From contig NZ_QSNG01000001.1 of assembly GCF_003416765.1 (NCBI RefSeq), positions 1,018,742-1,082,741 of the forward strand: 64,000 nt of DNA. Reading direction: 5' to 3'. The notes beneath the pieces were generated by a model. The model ran no database searches, had not been told where the DNA came from, and saw only the letters and a list, made by a program, of their open reading frames with translations. Source of the DNA: Paratractidigestivibacter faecalis. GTDB lineage: Bacteria > Actinomycetota > Coriobacteriia > Coriobacteriales > Atopobiaceae. The position numbers and the translations under genes are program-made. The number at the start of each line of letters is the position of its first letter. Position 1 is the first letter of the stretch. Positions 41,442 through 48,909 of the stretch are shown one piece after another.

Positions 41442-41582
41442 GAGCCGAGAACTGCTGCCGGTGGCACGAAGATGCCTCTCCAGAGCCTAAAAAAGCGGCC
41501 GTTGGCAGGAAATCCCTGCCAACGGCCGCAAAATCAGGCACCAGGGCCGTCGGATTGTGCCAACGGCCGCAAAATCAGGCTC
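41442..41582. repeat. Composite palindromic element, full 141-bp copy
   Basis: Four 25-nt words, direct at 41442 and 41483 and inverted at 41517 and 41558, fit GAGCC-N7-GC-N-GCCG-N-TGGCA, with spacing 41, 34 and 41 nt. The middle two words form a hairpin with a 9-nt loop. It begins 17 nt after the orphan gene and ends 24 nt before the stop of the convergent ABC gene. Confidence 0.88.
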
Positions 41583-41605
41583 CCGACACCATGTCCTTCT
41601 CGCCC

Positions 41606-43510
41606 CTACTCCAGCTCGAAGGCGCCGGTGTAGAGCTGGTAGTAGTAGCCCTTCTTGGCGATGAGCTCGTCGTGGTTGCCGCGCTCGATGACGTGGCCGT
41701 GGTCCAGGCAGATGATCACGTCGGAGTTGCGCACGGTGGAGAGCCTGTGCGCGATGACGAAGGTGGTGCGCCCGGTCATGAGGGCGTCCATGCCGCGCTG
41801 GACGATGGCCTCGGTGCGCGTGTCGATGGAGCTCGTGGCCTCGTCCAGGATCATCGCGGGCGGGTCGGCGACGGCGGCGCGGGCGATGGAGATGAGCTGG
41901 CGCTGGCCCTGCGAGAGCTGGCTGCCGTTGCCCGTCAGCATGGTCTGGTAGCCGTCCGGCAGACGGCAGATGAAGTCGTCGGCTCCGGCGAGGCGGGCGG
42001 CGGCCATGCACTCCTCTTCGGTGGCGTCCAGCTTGCCGTAGCGGATGTTGTCCATGACGGTGCCGGTGAAGAGGTTCACGTCCTGGAGAACAACGCCAAG
42101 GCTCCTGCGCAGGTCGTCCTTGCAGATCTTGTTGACGTTGATGCCGTCGTAGCGAATCTTGCCATCCGCGATGTCGTAGAAGCGGTTGATGAGGTTGGTG
42201 ATCGTGGTCTTGCCCGCGCCCGTGGCGCCGACGAAGGCCACCTTCTGGCCTGGCTTGGCGTAGACGGAGACGTCGTAGAGCACCTGGTGGTCAGGGCTGT
42301 AGCCAAAGTCCACGTGCTCCATGCGGACGTCGCCGGCAAGCGGGGTGTAGGTGACGGTGCCGTCGTGGTGCGGGTGCTTCCAGGCCCAGTCGGTCGTGCG
42401 CTCGGCGCACTCGACGAGGTGGCCGCTCTCGTCGTACTTTGTGTTGACCAGGGTGACGTAGCCCTCGTCGACCTCGGGCTCCTCGTCCAGGAGCTCGAAG
42501 ATTCGGTCGGCGCCGGCAAGGCCCATGACCACGGCGTTGATCTGCATGGAGATCTGGCCGATCTGGCCGCAGAACTGCTTGGTCATGTTGAGGAACGGCA
42601 CCACCACGGCGATGGAGAGCGCCATGCCGGACAGTGACACGTTTGGCGTGCCGAGGGCGAGCAGGAGTCCGCCCGCGAGCGCCACGACGACGTAGATGAG
42701 GTTGCCGATGTTCATGAGCACGGGCATGAGGATGTTGCCGTACATGTTGGCCTTCTGGGAGACCTCGAAGAGGTGCTCGTTGAACGCGTCGAAGTCGCGC
42801 TCGGCGGCCTGCTCGTGGCAGAAGGCCTTCACGACCTTCTGGCCGTTCATGATCTCCTCGACCTGGCCCTCGACCACGCCGAGCTCCCTCTGCTGCGCCA
42901 AGAAGAAGCGCGCGGAGTTGCCGCCGAGCACCTTGGTCATGAAGACCATGAACGCCACGCCGGTCACGATGACCAGGCACATCCACACGGAGTAGTACAG
43001 CATGATGACGAACACCGTGACGAGCACGACGCAGGTCTGGAACAGGTTGGGCAGCGACTGGGAGATCATCTGGCGGATGGCGTCGATGTCATTGGTGTAG
43101 TGGCTCATCACGTCGCCGCGCTGGTGCGTGTCGAAGTAGGAGATGGGCAGGTCCTGCATGTGGTTGAAGAGCTTCTCGCGCAGCTTCTCGAGCGAGCCCT
43201 GCGTGATGATGGCCATGGCGCGGTTCCAGAACAGCGAGGCGCCCACGCCCACGAGGTAGACGGCCGCGAGCGTCGCCACGAGGCGGAACACCTCGGGCTG
43301 GGCGGCGGCCCAGTTGCCGGACCCGCCGAACTCGGTCACGACCTGCAGCGCGCCCTGGAGGAACACCGAGCCAAACGAGCTTGACACGGCGGCCACGAGC
43401 AGGCACACGATGACGGCGGGCAGAAGCACGGGGTAGAACGAGAACAGCGTCTTGATGAGGCGGACGGCGGTGCCGGCCTTGGCCTGCGGCCTCTTCTGCT
43501 GGCTACTCAT
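41606..43510 (-). CDS. ABC exporter half-transporter with canonical ATPase site
   Basis: This 634-residue ABC transporter has six membrane helices (residues 1 to about 340) and an ATPase domain with Walker A GATGAGKTTITNL near 431, signature QLSQGQRQLISIA and canonical Walker B MILDEATSSIDT. Residues 365-400 form an insertion upstream of the ATPase. It pairs with the half-transporter encoded immediately upstream (8-nt overlap, ATG inside the preceding stop region). The pair is a heterodimeric exporter, likely for drugs, lipids or peptides. The MarR-type gene ahead suggests response to a small toxic molecule. Confidence 0.9.
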   Translation of the reverse strand: MSSQQKRPQAKAGTAVRLIKTLFSFYPVLLPAVIVCLLVAAVSSSFGSVFLQGALQVVTEFGGSGNWAAAQPEVFRLVATLAAVYLVGVGASLFWNRAMAIITQGSLEKLREKLFNHMQDLPISYFDTHQRGDVMSHYTNDIDAIRQMISQSLPNLFQTCVVLVTVFVIMLYYSVWMCLVIVTGVAFMVFMTKVLGGNSARFFLAQQRELGVVEGQVEEIMNGQKVVKAFCHEQAAERDFDAFNEHLFEVSQKANMYGNILMPVLMNIGNLIYVVVALAGGLLLALGTPNVSLSGMALSIAVVVPFLNMTKQFCGQIGQISMQINAVVMGLAGADRIFELLDEEPEVDEGYVTLVNTKYDESGHLVECAERTTDWAWKHPHHDGTVTYTPLAGDVRMEHVDFGYSPDHQVLYDVSVYAKPGQKVAFVGATGAGKTTITNLINRFYDIADGKIRYDGINVNKICKDDLRRSLGVVLQDVNLFTGTVMDNIRYGKLDATEEECMAAARLAGADDFICRLPDGYQTMLTGNGSQLSQGQRQLISIARAAVADPPAMILDEATSSIDTRTEAIVQRGMDALMTGRTTFVIAHRLSTVRNSDVIICLDHGHVIERGNHDELIAKKGYYYQLYTGAFELE

Positions 43511-45377
43511 CGGCCTCGCCTCCCTTCTCGGCGCCCGCGTTCGCCGCGGTTGCCGCTTCGTCCTGTGCAGCCTCCTCGGCCTCGACGTCGCTCTCGTCGG
43601 TGCCCATCTTGTTCTGCGAGGTGTAGGTCTCGCGGTAGATGGCGGAGCGCCTCATGAGCTCGTCGTGGGTGCCCACGTCGGAGATGTGACCGCCCTCCAT
43701 CACCACGATGCGGTCCGCGTCCTGCACCGAGGAGATGCGCTGGGCGATGATGATCTTCGTGGTCTGGGGAAGGTACGTCGCCAGGCCGGCGCGGATCTTG
43801 GCGTCGGTCTTGGTGTCCACGGCGCTCGTGGAGTCGTCGAGGATGAGGACCTTTGGGTGGCGCAGCAGGGCTCGGGCGATGCAGAGGCGCTGCTTCTGCC
43901 CGCCGGAGACGTTGGAGCCGCCCTGCTCGATGTAGGTGTCGTAGCCCTCGGGGAAGCCATCGACGAACTCGTCGGCGCAGGCAAGGTGCGCGGCCTCGCG
44001 GACCTCCTCGTCGGTGGCGTTCTCGTCGCCCCAGCGCAGGTTCTCGGCGATGGTGCCGCTGAACAGCACGTTCTTCTGAAGGACCATGGCGACGTTGGTG
44101 CGCAGGGCCTCGAGGTCGTAGTCGCGCACGTCCACGCCGCCCACGCGCACGCGGCCCTCGGTGGCGTCGTACAGGCGCGCCACGAGGTTCACGAGCGTGG
44201 ACTTAGAGGAGCCCGTGCCGCCGATGATGCCGATGGTCTCGCCGCTCCTGACGTGCAGGTCAACGTCGGCGAGCGCCTGGCGCTCGGCACGCACGGAGTA
44301 CTTGAAGCTCACGTGGTCGAAGTCGATGGAGCCGTCGGCGACCTCGGTGACGGCCTGCTCGGGCGCGCCAATCGTGGGCTCGGCTTCGAGCACCTCGCTG
44401 ATGCGGCGGGCAGACTCGTCTGCCATCGTGACCATGACGAAGATCATGGACAGCTGCATGAGGCTCATGAGGATCTGGAAGCCATACGTGAAGATGGCGG
44501 AGAGCTGGCCCACGTCGAACAGCGTGCCGCGGCTCGTGATGATGACCTGCGAGCCAAAGTAGATGATGACGACCCAGGTGAGGTCGACGGCGAACATCAT
44601 GACGGGGTTGTTGAACGCCAGGAGCTTCTCGGCGCGCGTGAAGTCCACGCAGATGTCCTGCGCGGCATGGGCGAACTTGCCCTTCTCGTAGTCCTCGCGC
44701 ACGTAGCTCTTGACCACGCGGATGCCTGTGACGTTCTCCTCGATGGACTCGTTGAGCGCGTCGTACTTGTGGAACACGCGCGTGAAGATGGGTCGCACGA
44801 GGTGGATGATGTAGAAGAGGATGAAGCCGAGCACCGGGATGATCGCGGCGTAGACCAGCGCGAGCGCGCCTCCCATGACGGCCGCCATGGTGAAGGCAAA
44901 CACGAGGCACAGCGGGGTTCGCACGGCGATGCGCACGATCATCATGAACGCCTGCTGGACGTTGTTGATGTCGGTGGTGAGGCGCGTCACCAGCGAGGAG
45001 CTGGAGAACTCGTCGATGTTGGCGAAGCTGAAGCGCTGGATGTTGTAGAACATGTCGCGGCGCAGGTTCTTGGCAAAGCCGCAGCTCGCGTGGCTGCACG
45101 TGATGCCGGCGCCCGTGCCGAAGGCCAGCGAGAGCAGCGCGAGCAGCACGAGGACGGCCGCGGGCTGCAGAAGCTCCGCCACGGTGGCGCCCGCCTTGAT
45201 CTGGTCGATGAGGCTTGCGGTCAGAAACGGGATGGCCATCTCGCAGGCCACCTCGCCCAGCACCAGCAGCGGCGTGGCGATGGTCACGGCGCGGTAGTCG
45301 CCGATGGAGCGCATGAGCCTGCGGATGATGGTGCCGTAGGACGCGCGCGCCTTCTTGTCCTCTAGTTCTTTAGCCAT
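43503..45377 (-). CDS. ABC exporter half-transporter with degenerate catalytic site
   Basis: This 624-residue partner has six membrane helices and an ATPase with Walker A IGGTGSSKSTLVNL near 389, signature NVSGGQKQRLCIA and Walker B LILDDSTSAVDT. The Asp in place of the catalytic Glu after Walker B marks this as the degenerate half of a heterodimeric exporter, as in BmrCD- or TM287/288-type pairs. The C-terminus has an acidic Ala/Glu-rich tail. Its ATG lies inside the end of the marR gene (16-nt overlap), so the three genes are coupled. Confidence 0.9.
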   Translation of the reverse strand: MAKELEDKKARASYGTIIRRLMRSIGDYRAVTIATPLLVLGEVACEMAIPFLTASLIDQIKAGATVAELLQPAAVLVLLALLSLAFGTGAGITCSHASCGFAKNLRRDMFYNIQRFSFANIDEFSSSSLVTRLTTDINNVQQAFMMIVRIAVRTPLCLVFAFTMAAVMGGALALVYAAIIPVLGFILFYIIHLVRPIFTRVFHKYDALNESIEENVTGIRVVKSYVREDYEKGKFAHAAQDICVDFTRAEKLLAFNNPVMMFAVDLTWVVIIYFGSQVIITSRGTLFDVGQLSAIFTYGFQILMSLMQLSMIFVMVTMADESARRISEVLEAEPTIGAPEQAVTEVADGSIDFDHVSFKYSVRAERQALADVDLHVRSGETIGIIGGTGSSKSTLVNLVARLYDATEGRVRVGGVDVRDYDLEALRTNVAMVLQKNVLFSGTIAENLRWGDENATDEEVREAAHLACADEFVDGFPEGYDTYIEQGGSNVSGGQKQRLCIARALLRHPKVLILDDSTSAVDTKTDAKIRAGLATYLPQTTKIIIAQRISSVQDADRIVVMEGGHISDVGTHDELMRRSAIYRETYTSQNKMGTDESDVEAEEAAQDEAATAANAGAEKGGEADE

Positions 45378-45853
45378 ATGGTGTCTCCTCTCTCGTCTTC
45401 GTCCCTTTTAAGCTGCTCCCAGTGGTCGTGAAGCCTGTCGAGAAGCCCGAGCAGCTCGTCGAGCTCGCCCGGCCCCAGGCATGAGAACGCGTCGTGCTCG
45501 AAGCGCTCCTTATCGGCTATGACCGCCTCGGCGCGGGCGCGCCCCTCTTCGGTGAGCCTCACGACGAGCTGGCGGCGGTCCGCCTCGGAGCGCTCGCGCT
45601 CCACGAGGCCGGCGGACTCGAGCTTGCCGACCACCTCCGAGAGCGACGCTGACGTGGTCCTGGTCTTCTCGAGCAGGGCCCGCTGAGTCATCTGGCCGTC
45701 GGCGTAGTAGAGCGTCTTGAGGACATGCTGCCTGCCGCCGCGCCCGCCGCGCCTGGTGTAGATGAAGTGGCCAAAGAAGCCGATGTCGTGCAAGGCGCGG
45801 CGCTCCGGCGTCTCAAGCCGCTCGTCCTGCGCCCCCTGTTCCTCGCAACACAT
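45362..45853 (-). CDS. MarR-family transcriptional regulator
   Basis: A regulator of 163 residues with the MarR winged helix: QMTQRALLEKTRTTSASLSEVVGKLE is the recognition helix region, followed by the wing motif SEADRRQLVVRLTEEG. N- and C-terminal helices for dimerisation flank it. It heads and overlaps the ABC exporter genes and probably represses the operon through the large palindrome that overlaps its promoter. The ATG has GAGGGGAGG upstream. Confidence 0.92.
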   Translation of the reverse strand: MCCEEQGAQDERLETPERRALHDIGFFGHFIYTRRGGRGGRQHVLKTLYYADGQMTQRALLEKTRTTSASLSEVVGKLESAGLVERERSEADRRQLVVRLTEEGRARAEAVIADKERFEHDAFSCLGPGELDELLGLLDRLHDHWEQLKRDEDERGDTIWLKN

Positions 45854-45900
45854 GGGAACCTCCCCTCGTAACCTCGGTAAAGCCTGTTTTTGACGTGGTT

Positions 45901-45964
45901 ACACTACGGCCTTCAAAAGAGAATTGCAAGGTACCTAACGATTATTCGTAAGGTACCTTGCAAT
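45901..45964 (-). promoter_or_regulatory. marR-ABC promoter with 42-bp palindromic operator
   Basis: A perfect 14-bp inverted repeat, ATTGCAAGGTACCT (45923-45936) and AGGTACCTTGCAAT (45951-45964), encloses 14 nt that are themselves nearly symmetric (ACGATTATTCGT). On the minus strand the proximal arm contains a -35 TTGCAA (45924-45929), followed after 17 nt by a weak -10 TAGTGT (45901-45906). Binding of the MarR protein here would block its own promoter, the usual MarR autoregulation. Confidence 0.65.
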
Positions 45965-45988
45965 CTTCACAATGCTTCGTGTTTCTAC

Positions 45989-46010
45989 CGGCGAGAAGGG
46001 CTTCTCGCCG
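45989..46010. repeat. Short hairpin CGGCGAGAAG / CTTCTCGCCG
   Basis: A 10-bp inverted repeat with a 2-nt centre lies 17 nt beyond the stop of the small gene at 46027. It may be that gene's terminator, but no T-run follows. Confidence 0.4.
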
Positions 46011-46026
46011 TGGGGCGGAACGGGGC

Positions 46027-46392
46027 CTAGAAGCCCTTCGGGGCCACCGTGGGGTCGCAGTCAAAGGACTGTCCGACGGCAGTGGCCTGCGCACGGCGCA
46101 GGGCTGCCGTGTCGGCGTCCCCCTGGGCCTCGTAGGCGTCGGCCAGGCGCGTGAGGGCGTAGGCCACGTAGGCGGCGACGGAGTCCCCCATGCCGGAAAG
46201 CACCATCATGGTGACGAGGGAGTCGGGCGAGAGGGTGAGGGCCACCTCGGGGTCAAGGTCCAAGAGACCGGCCACGTCCTGCTCCACCTTGCCGGTGGCC
46301 TCGGCGTCTCCCGCAAGGGCAGCGTCCAGGTGCCTGACGACCCCCTCCACGAAGTCCCCCACTATCTCAAGGATGTAGTCCTTCTGCAGCAT
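46027..46392 (-). CDS. Small helical protein of unknown function
   Basis: The protein is 121 residues, starting MLQKDYILEIVGDFVEGVV. It is predicted all-helical, with TPR-like spacing in its second half (AYVAYALTRLADAYEAQGDADTAALRRAQA). The opening resembles small DUF6483-type proteins, but that match is from memory and weak. No catalytic motif is visible. The ATG at 46392 has GAGAGGAGAGG. It is divergent from the cupin genes and transcribed alone. Confidence 0.6.
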   Translation of the reverse strand: MLQKDYILEIVGDFVEGVVRHLDAALAGDAEATGKVEQDVAGLLDLDPEVALTLSPDSLVTMMVLSGMGDSVAAYVAYALTRLADAYEAQGDADTAALRRAQATAVGQSFDCDPTVAPKGF

Positions 46393-46498
46393 TGCCTCTC
46401 CTCTCGCGGTCGCATGGCCCAACGGTACTACTTTGCGAGGGCCGCGGGGTATAGTGGGTTTGATCGCCCACGCAGGAGCCCCACGAAGAAGGAGGAGC

Positions 46499-46828
46499 AT
46501 GTCCATCAAGGGAGTGCCCACGGACGCCGCCCGCCCGATGGCGGACCTCATCGTCGCAGGCGAGCACACCGTGGCGAGCCGCGGCCTGGCACGCCAGCAG
46601 GTGGCGGACCTCACGCTCTTTGCGCTTGCGGCCGGAGAGTCCGTGAGCGAGGAGCGCTACCCCGCAGACACCGTCTACGTCTGCCTGGAGGGCACGCTCG
46701 CGGTGACGCGCGGGGGCGAGCAGGTGCTCGTGCCCGCCGGAAGCTGCCTCAGGGTCAAGGAGGGCGTCGGCCACGCGGTTTCCGGCGTCGGCGGCTCCGC
46801 GGTCAAGTTCCTGCAGGTCAACGCCTAG
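46499..46828 (+). CDS. Cupin-fold protein
   Basis: The protein is 109 residues with a beta-rich middle and cupin-like pattern: PADTVYVCLEGTLAVTRGG, then VPAGSCLRVKEGVGHAV. The metal-binding His residues of motif 1 are not all present, so a binding rather than catalytic role is possible. The ATG at 46499 follows AAGAAGGAGG. A TATAGT -10-like box lies at 46450-46455. It is followed 72 nt later by a second cupin of the same type. Confidence 0.7.
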   Translation: MSIKGVPTDAARPMADLIVAGEHTVASRGLARQQVADLTLFALAAGESVSEERYPADTVYVCLEGTLAVTRGGEQVLVPAGSCLRVKEGVGHAVSGVGGSAVKFLQVNA

Positions 46829-46900
46829 GCAGCGCGCAGCCGCCCATCCGCGCCCGCGCGGCGCGGCAAGAAGGACAGTCATTCAAGAAAGGGATGCCCC

Positions 46901-47245
46901 ATGTCCGAGCTCATCAAGAACCTCCCCCACTCCACCACCCTCACCCTGGCCGACCAGCTGAGCGTCCAGGAGGGCCAGGTCTCCAGCCTCACCCTGGCCC
47001 AGCAGCCCGGCTGCAAGGTCACGCTCTTCGCCATCGACACCGACGAGGGCATGTCCAGCCACGCCGCCCCCGGAGACGCCCTCATCCTCTGCCTCGAGGG
47101 CCGCGGGGAGATCACCATCGAGGGCGTGCAGCACGTGCTTCTTCCCGGGCAGTCCGTCATCATGAGCGCCGGCGCCGCGCACGCCGTCCGTGCCCTGGAG
47201 CCCTTCAAGATGCTGCTCACGGTGGTGCTCCCGGCCCAGGCGTAA
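46901..47245 (+). CDS. Cupin-domain protein
   Basis: The protein is 114 residues with a single cupin barrel: MSSHAAPGDALILCLEGRGEITIEG matches motif 1 (His and the LEG turn) and LLPGQSVIMSAGAAHAV matches motif 2 (PxG and His). Small stand-alone cupins of this kind often bind metals or small ligands; function unknown. The ATG has AAGAAAGGG upstream. It is probably co-transcribed with the preceding cupin gene; the two share about the same fold and length, suggesting an old tandem duplication. Confidence 0.78.
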   Translation: MSELIKNLPHSTTLTLADQLSVQEGQVSSLTLAQQPGCKVTLFAIDTDEGMSSHAAPGDALILCLEGRGEITIEGVQHVLLPGQSVIMSAGAAHAVRALEPFKMLLTVVLPAQA

Positions 47246-47351
47246 CCCGCGCGATACAAACCCCGAGCTTCTGGGGCCTATGATGGCCCCACGCGAGGCG
47301 GTCCCGCCATTGGTGCGGGGCCGCCTCCTTTCTCGCCGCCTTCATAGCGAG

Positions 47352-47409
47352 CCTGCGATTGACGACGCCCATGCTCCCTGCGGGGCGGATAGGCGTCGCC
47401 AATCGCAGG
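47352..47409. repeat. 18-bp inverted repeat upstream of serC
   Basis: CCTGCGATTGACGACGCC pairs with GGCGTCGCCAATCGCAGG (one mismatch) across 22 nt. It ends just before the serC Shine-Dalgarno, so the hairpin may terminate the cupin transcript or structure the serC leader. Confidence 0.6.
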
Positions 47410-47429
47410 GTCAGTGAGAGGAGAAGCCC

Positions 47430-48512
47430 ATGCCACGCGTCTACAACTTCTCTGCCGGCCCCGCGGTGCTGCCGGAGGAGGTGCTCTCCCAGGCGGCCAC
47501 CGAGATGCTCGACTACCACGGGTGCGGCATGTCCGTCATGGAGATGAGCCACCGTTCCCCCGTCTTCCAGGGCATCCTCGACGAGGCCGAGGCCGACCTG
47601 CGCCAGCTCATGGGCGTGCCCGACGACTACGCGGTGCTGTTTCTGCAGGGCGGCGACTCCTTGCTCTTCTCCACGATCTTCATGAACCTGGCCAAGAACG
47701 GCAAGGCGGACTACGTGGTCTCGGGCAACTGGTCAAAGAAGGCCTTCGAGCAGGCGCAGATCCTGGGTGACCCCAAGCTGCTCGCGAGCTCGGAGGACGG
47801 TAACTTCAGCTACGTGCCGGACGTGAGCTCCCCTGACGTGCGCGACGACGCGAGCTTTGTCTACATCTGCCAGAACGAGACCATCACGGGCACCCGCTAC
47901 CCCGAGCTGCCGGACACCAAGGGCCACGTGCTGGTGGCGGACCAGAGCTCGATGTTTCTCTCCGAGCCGGTTGACGTGGGCTCCTACGGGCTCATCCACG
48001 CGGGCGTGCAGAAGAACGTGGGGCCGGCCGGCGTCCAGGTGGTCATCGTCCGGCGCGACCTCATAGCCGAGGAGCTTGCCGAGGTGCCCACCATGCTGCG
48101 CCTCAAGACCCACGCGGACGCCGGGTCCCTCTACGACACGCCCAACTGCTGGGGCATCTACGTGTGCGGGCTGGTCTTCAAGTGGCTGCTTGCCCTGGGC
48201 GGCCTGGCCGAGATGGAGGAGGTCAACCGTCGCAAGGCAGCGCTGCTCTACGACTACCTGGACGCCTCGGGGCTCTTCTCGTCCACGGTGGCGCCGCGCG
48301 ACCGCTCCCTCATGAACGTGCCGTTTGTGACCGGAGACGCCGAGCTTGACCGGCGCTTTGTTGCCGAGGCGGCCGAGGCGGGCCTGGTCAACCTCAAGGG
48401 ACACCGCCTGGTGGGAGGCATGCGCGCCTCCATCTACAACGCCATGCCCGAGGAGGGCGTCCGCGCCCTCGTGGAGTTCATGGACCGCTTCGAGAAGGGC
48501 GTCCGCCGCTAG
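47430..48512 (+). CDS. serC: Phosphoserine aminotransferase
   Basis: SerC converts 3-phosphohydroxypyruvate to phosphoserine with PLP as cofactor. The 360-residue protein opens RVYNFSAGPAVLPEEVL, the SerC signature. It has YAVLFLQGGDS, the aspartate region VLVADQSSMFLS, the PLP-lysine segment YGLIHAGVQKNVGPAG and the C-terminal GGMRASIYNAMPEEGV. The ATG follows GAGAGGAGAAGC. No serA or serB is adjacent. Confidence 0.96.
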   Translation: MPRVYNFSAGPAVLPEEVLSQAATEMLDYHGCGMSVMEMSHRSPVFQGILDEAEADLRQLMGVPDDYAVLFLQGGDSLLFSTIFMNLAKNGKADYVVSGNWSKKAFEQAQILGDPKLLASSEDGNFSYVPDVSSPDVRDDASFVYICQNETITGTRYPELPDTKGHVLVADQSSMFLSEPVDVGSYGLIHAGVQKNVGPAGVQVVIVRRDLIAEELAEVPTMLRLKTHADAGSLYDTPNCWGIYVCGLVFKWLLALGGLAEMEEVNRRKAALLYDYLDASGLFSSTVAPRDRSLMNVPFVTGDAELDRRFVAEAAEAGLVNLKGHRLVGGMRASIYNAMPEEGVRALVEFMDRFEKGVRR

Positions 48513-48529
48513 GAGCGCTTGGCGGCGTC

Positions 48530-48581
48530 CCAAAGTGAACGGGGGTGAGTGGCACGTGCCACTCACCCCCGTTCACTTTGG
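48530..48581. repeat. 52-bp perfect palindrome after serC
   Basis: Twenty-six bases on each side of the centre (CACGTG, between 48555 and 48556) are exact complements with no loop. The arm starts CCAAAGTGAACGGGGG. It begins 17 nt after the serC stop. No T-run follows, so it is not a classical terminator. The sequence is not repeated elsewhere in the window. Confidence 0.85.
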
Positions 48582-48604
48582 CTCCTTTGGCACGCCCGTG
48601 CGCA

Positions 48605-48638
48605 AAAGAAAAGGACCCCGGATTGCTCCGAGGTCCTT
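48605..48638 (-). terminator. Intrinsic terminator of the tRNA-Pro/Ala unit
   Basis: On the minus strand AAGGACCTCGGA and TCCGGGGTCCTT form a 12-bp stem (one wobble) with a GCAA loop and a TTCTTTT tail, 9 nt after the tRNA-Ala CCA end. Confidence 0.85.
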
Positions 48639-48647
48639 GGCAATTCA

Positions 48648-48723
48648 TGGTGGAGAATAGGGGGTTCGAACCCCTGACCTCGTGACTGCCAGTCACGCGC
48701 TCTCCCAACTGAGCTAATTCCCC
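48648..48723 (-). tRNA. tRNA-Ala (anticodon GGC), CCA encoded
   Basis: The acceptor GGGGAAT pairs with ATTCTCC, giving the G3:U70 pair that identifies tRNA-Ala. The anticodon loop CTGGCAG contains GGC for GCC codons. The T-loop is TTCGAAC, the discriminator A, and CCA is encoded. Confidence 0.96.
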
Positions 48724-48727
48724 AATC

Positions 48728-48804
<77 letters not shown>

Positions 48805-48833
48805 ATTACTGTGCTTCGTTCGCACAGGTATTT

Positions 48834-48862
48834 ACTTTAAAGGCTCCGCAACCAGAATGCAA
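48834..48862 (-). promoter_or_regulatory. Promoter of tRNA-Pro/tRNA-Ala
   Basis: On the minus strand TTGCAT (48857-48862) and TAAAGT (48834-48839) are separated by 17 nt. The -35 hexamer is the same as that of the tRNA-His-Lys-Lys promoter. Confidence 0.65.
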
Positions 48863-48909
48863 GGGAAATCTTTTGACATTGCAAAAAAGTGTGGAGAAGG
48901 TCACGGCGC

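Noticed and set aside
11762-46010. CTTCTCGCC / GGCGAGAAG as a Chi-like or segregation motif
   Set aside because: The 9-mer recurs in several hairpins, but it is also favoured by local codon use (Gly-Glu-Lys); without genome-wide counts and strand statistics the signal cannot be separated from composition.
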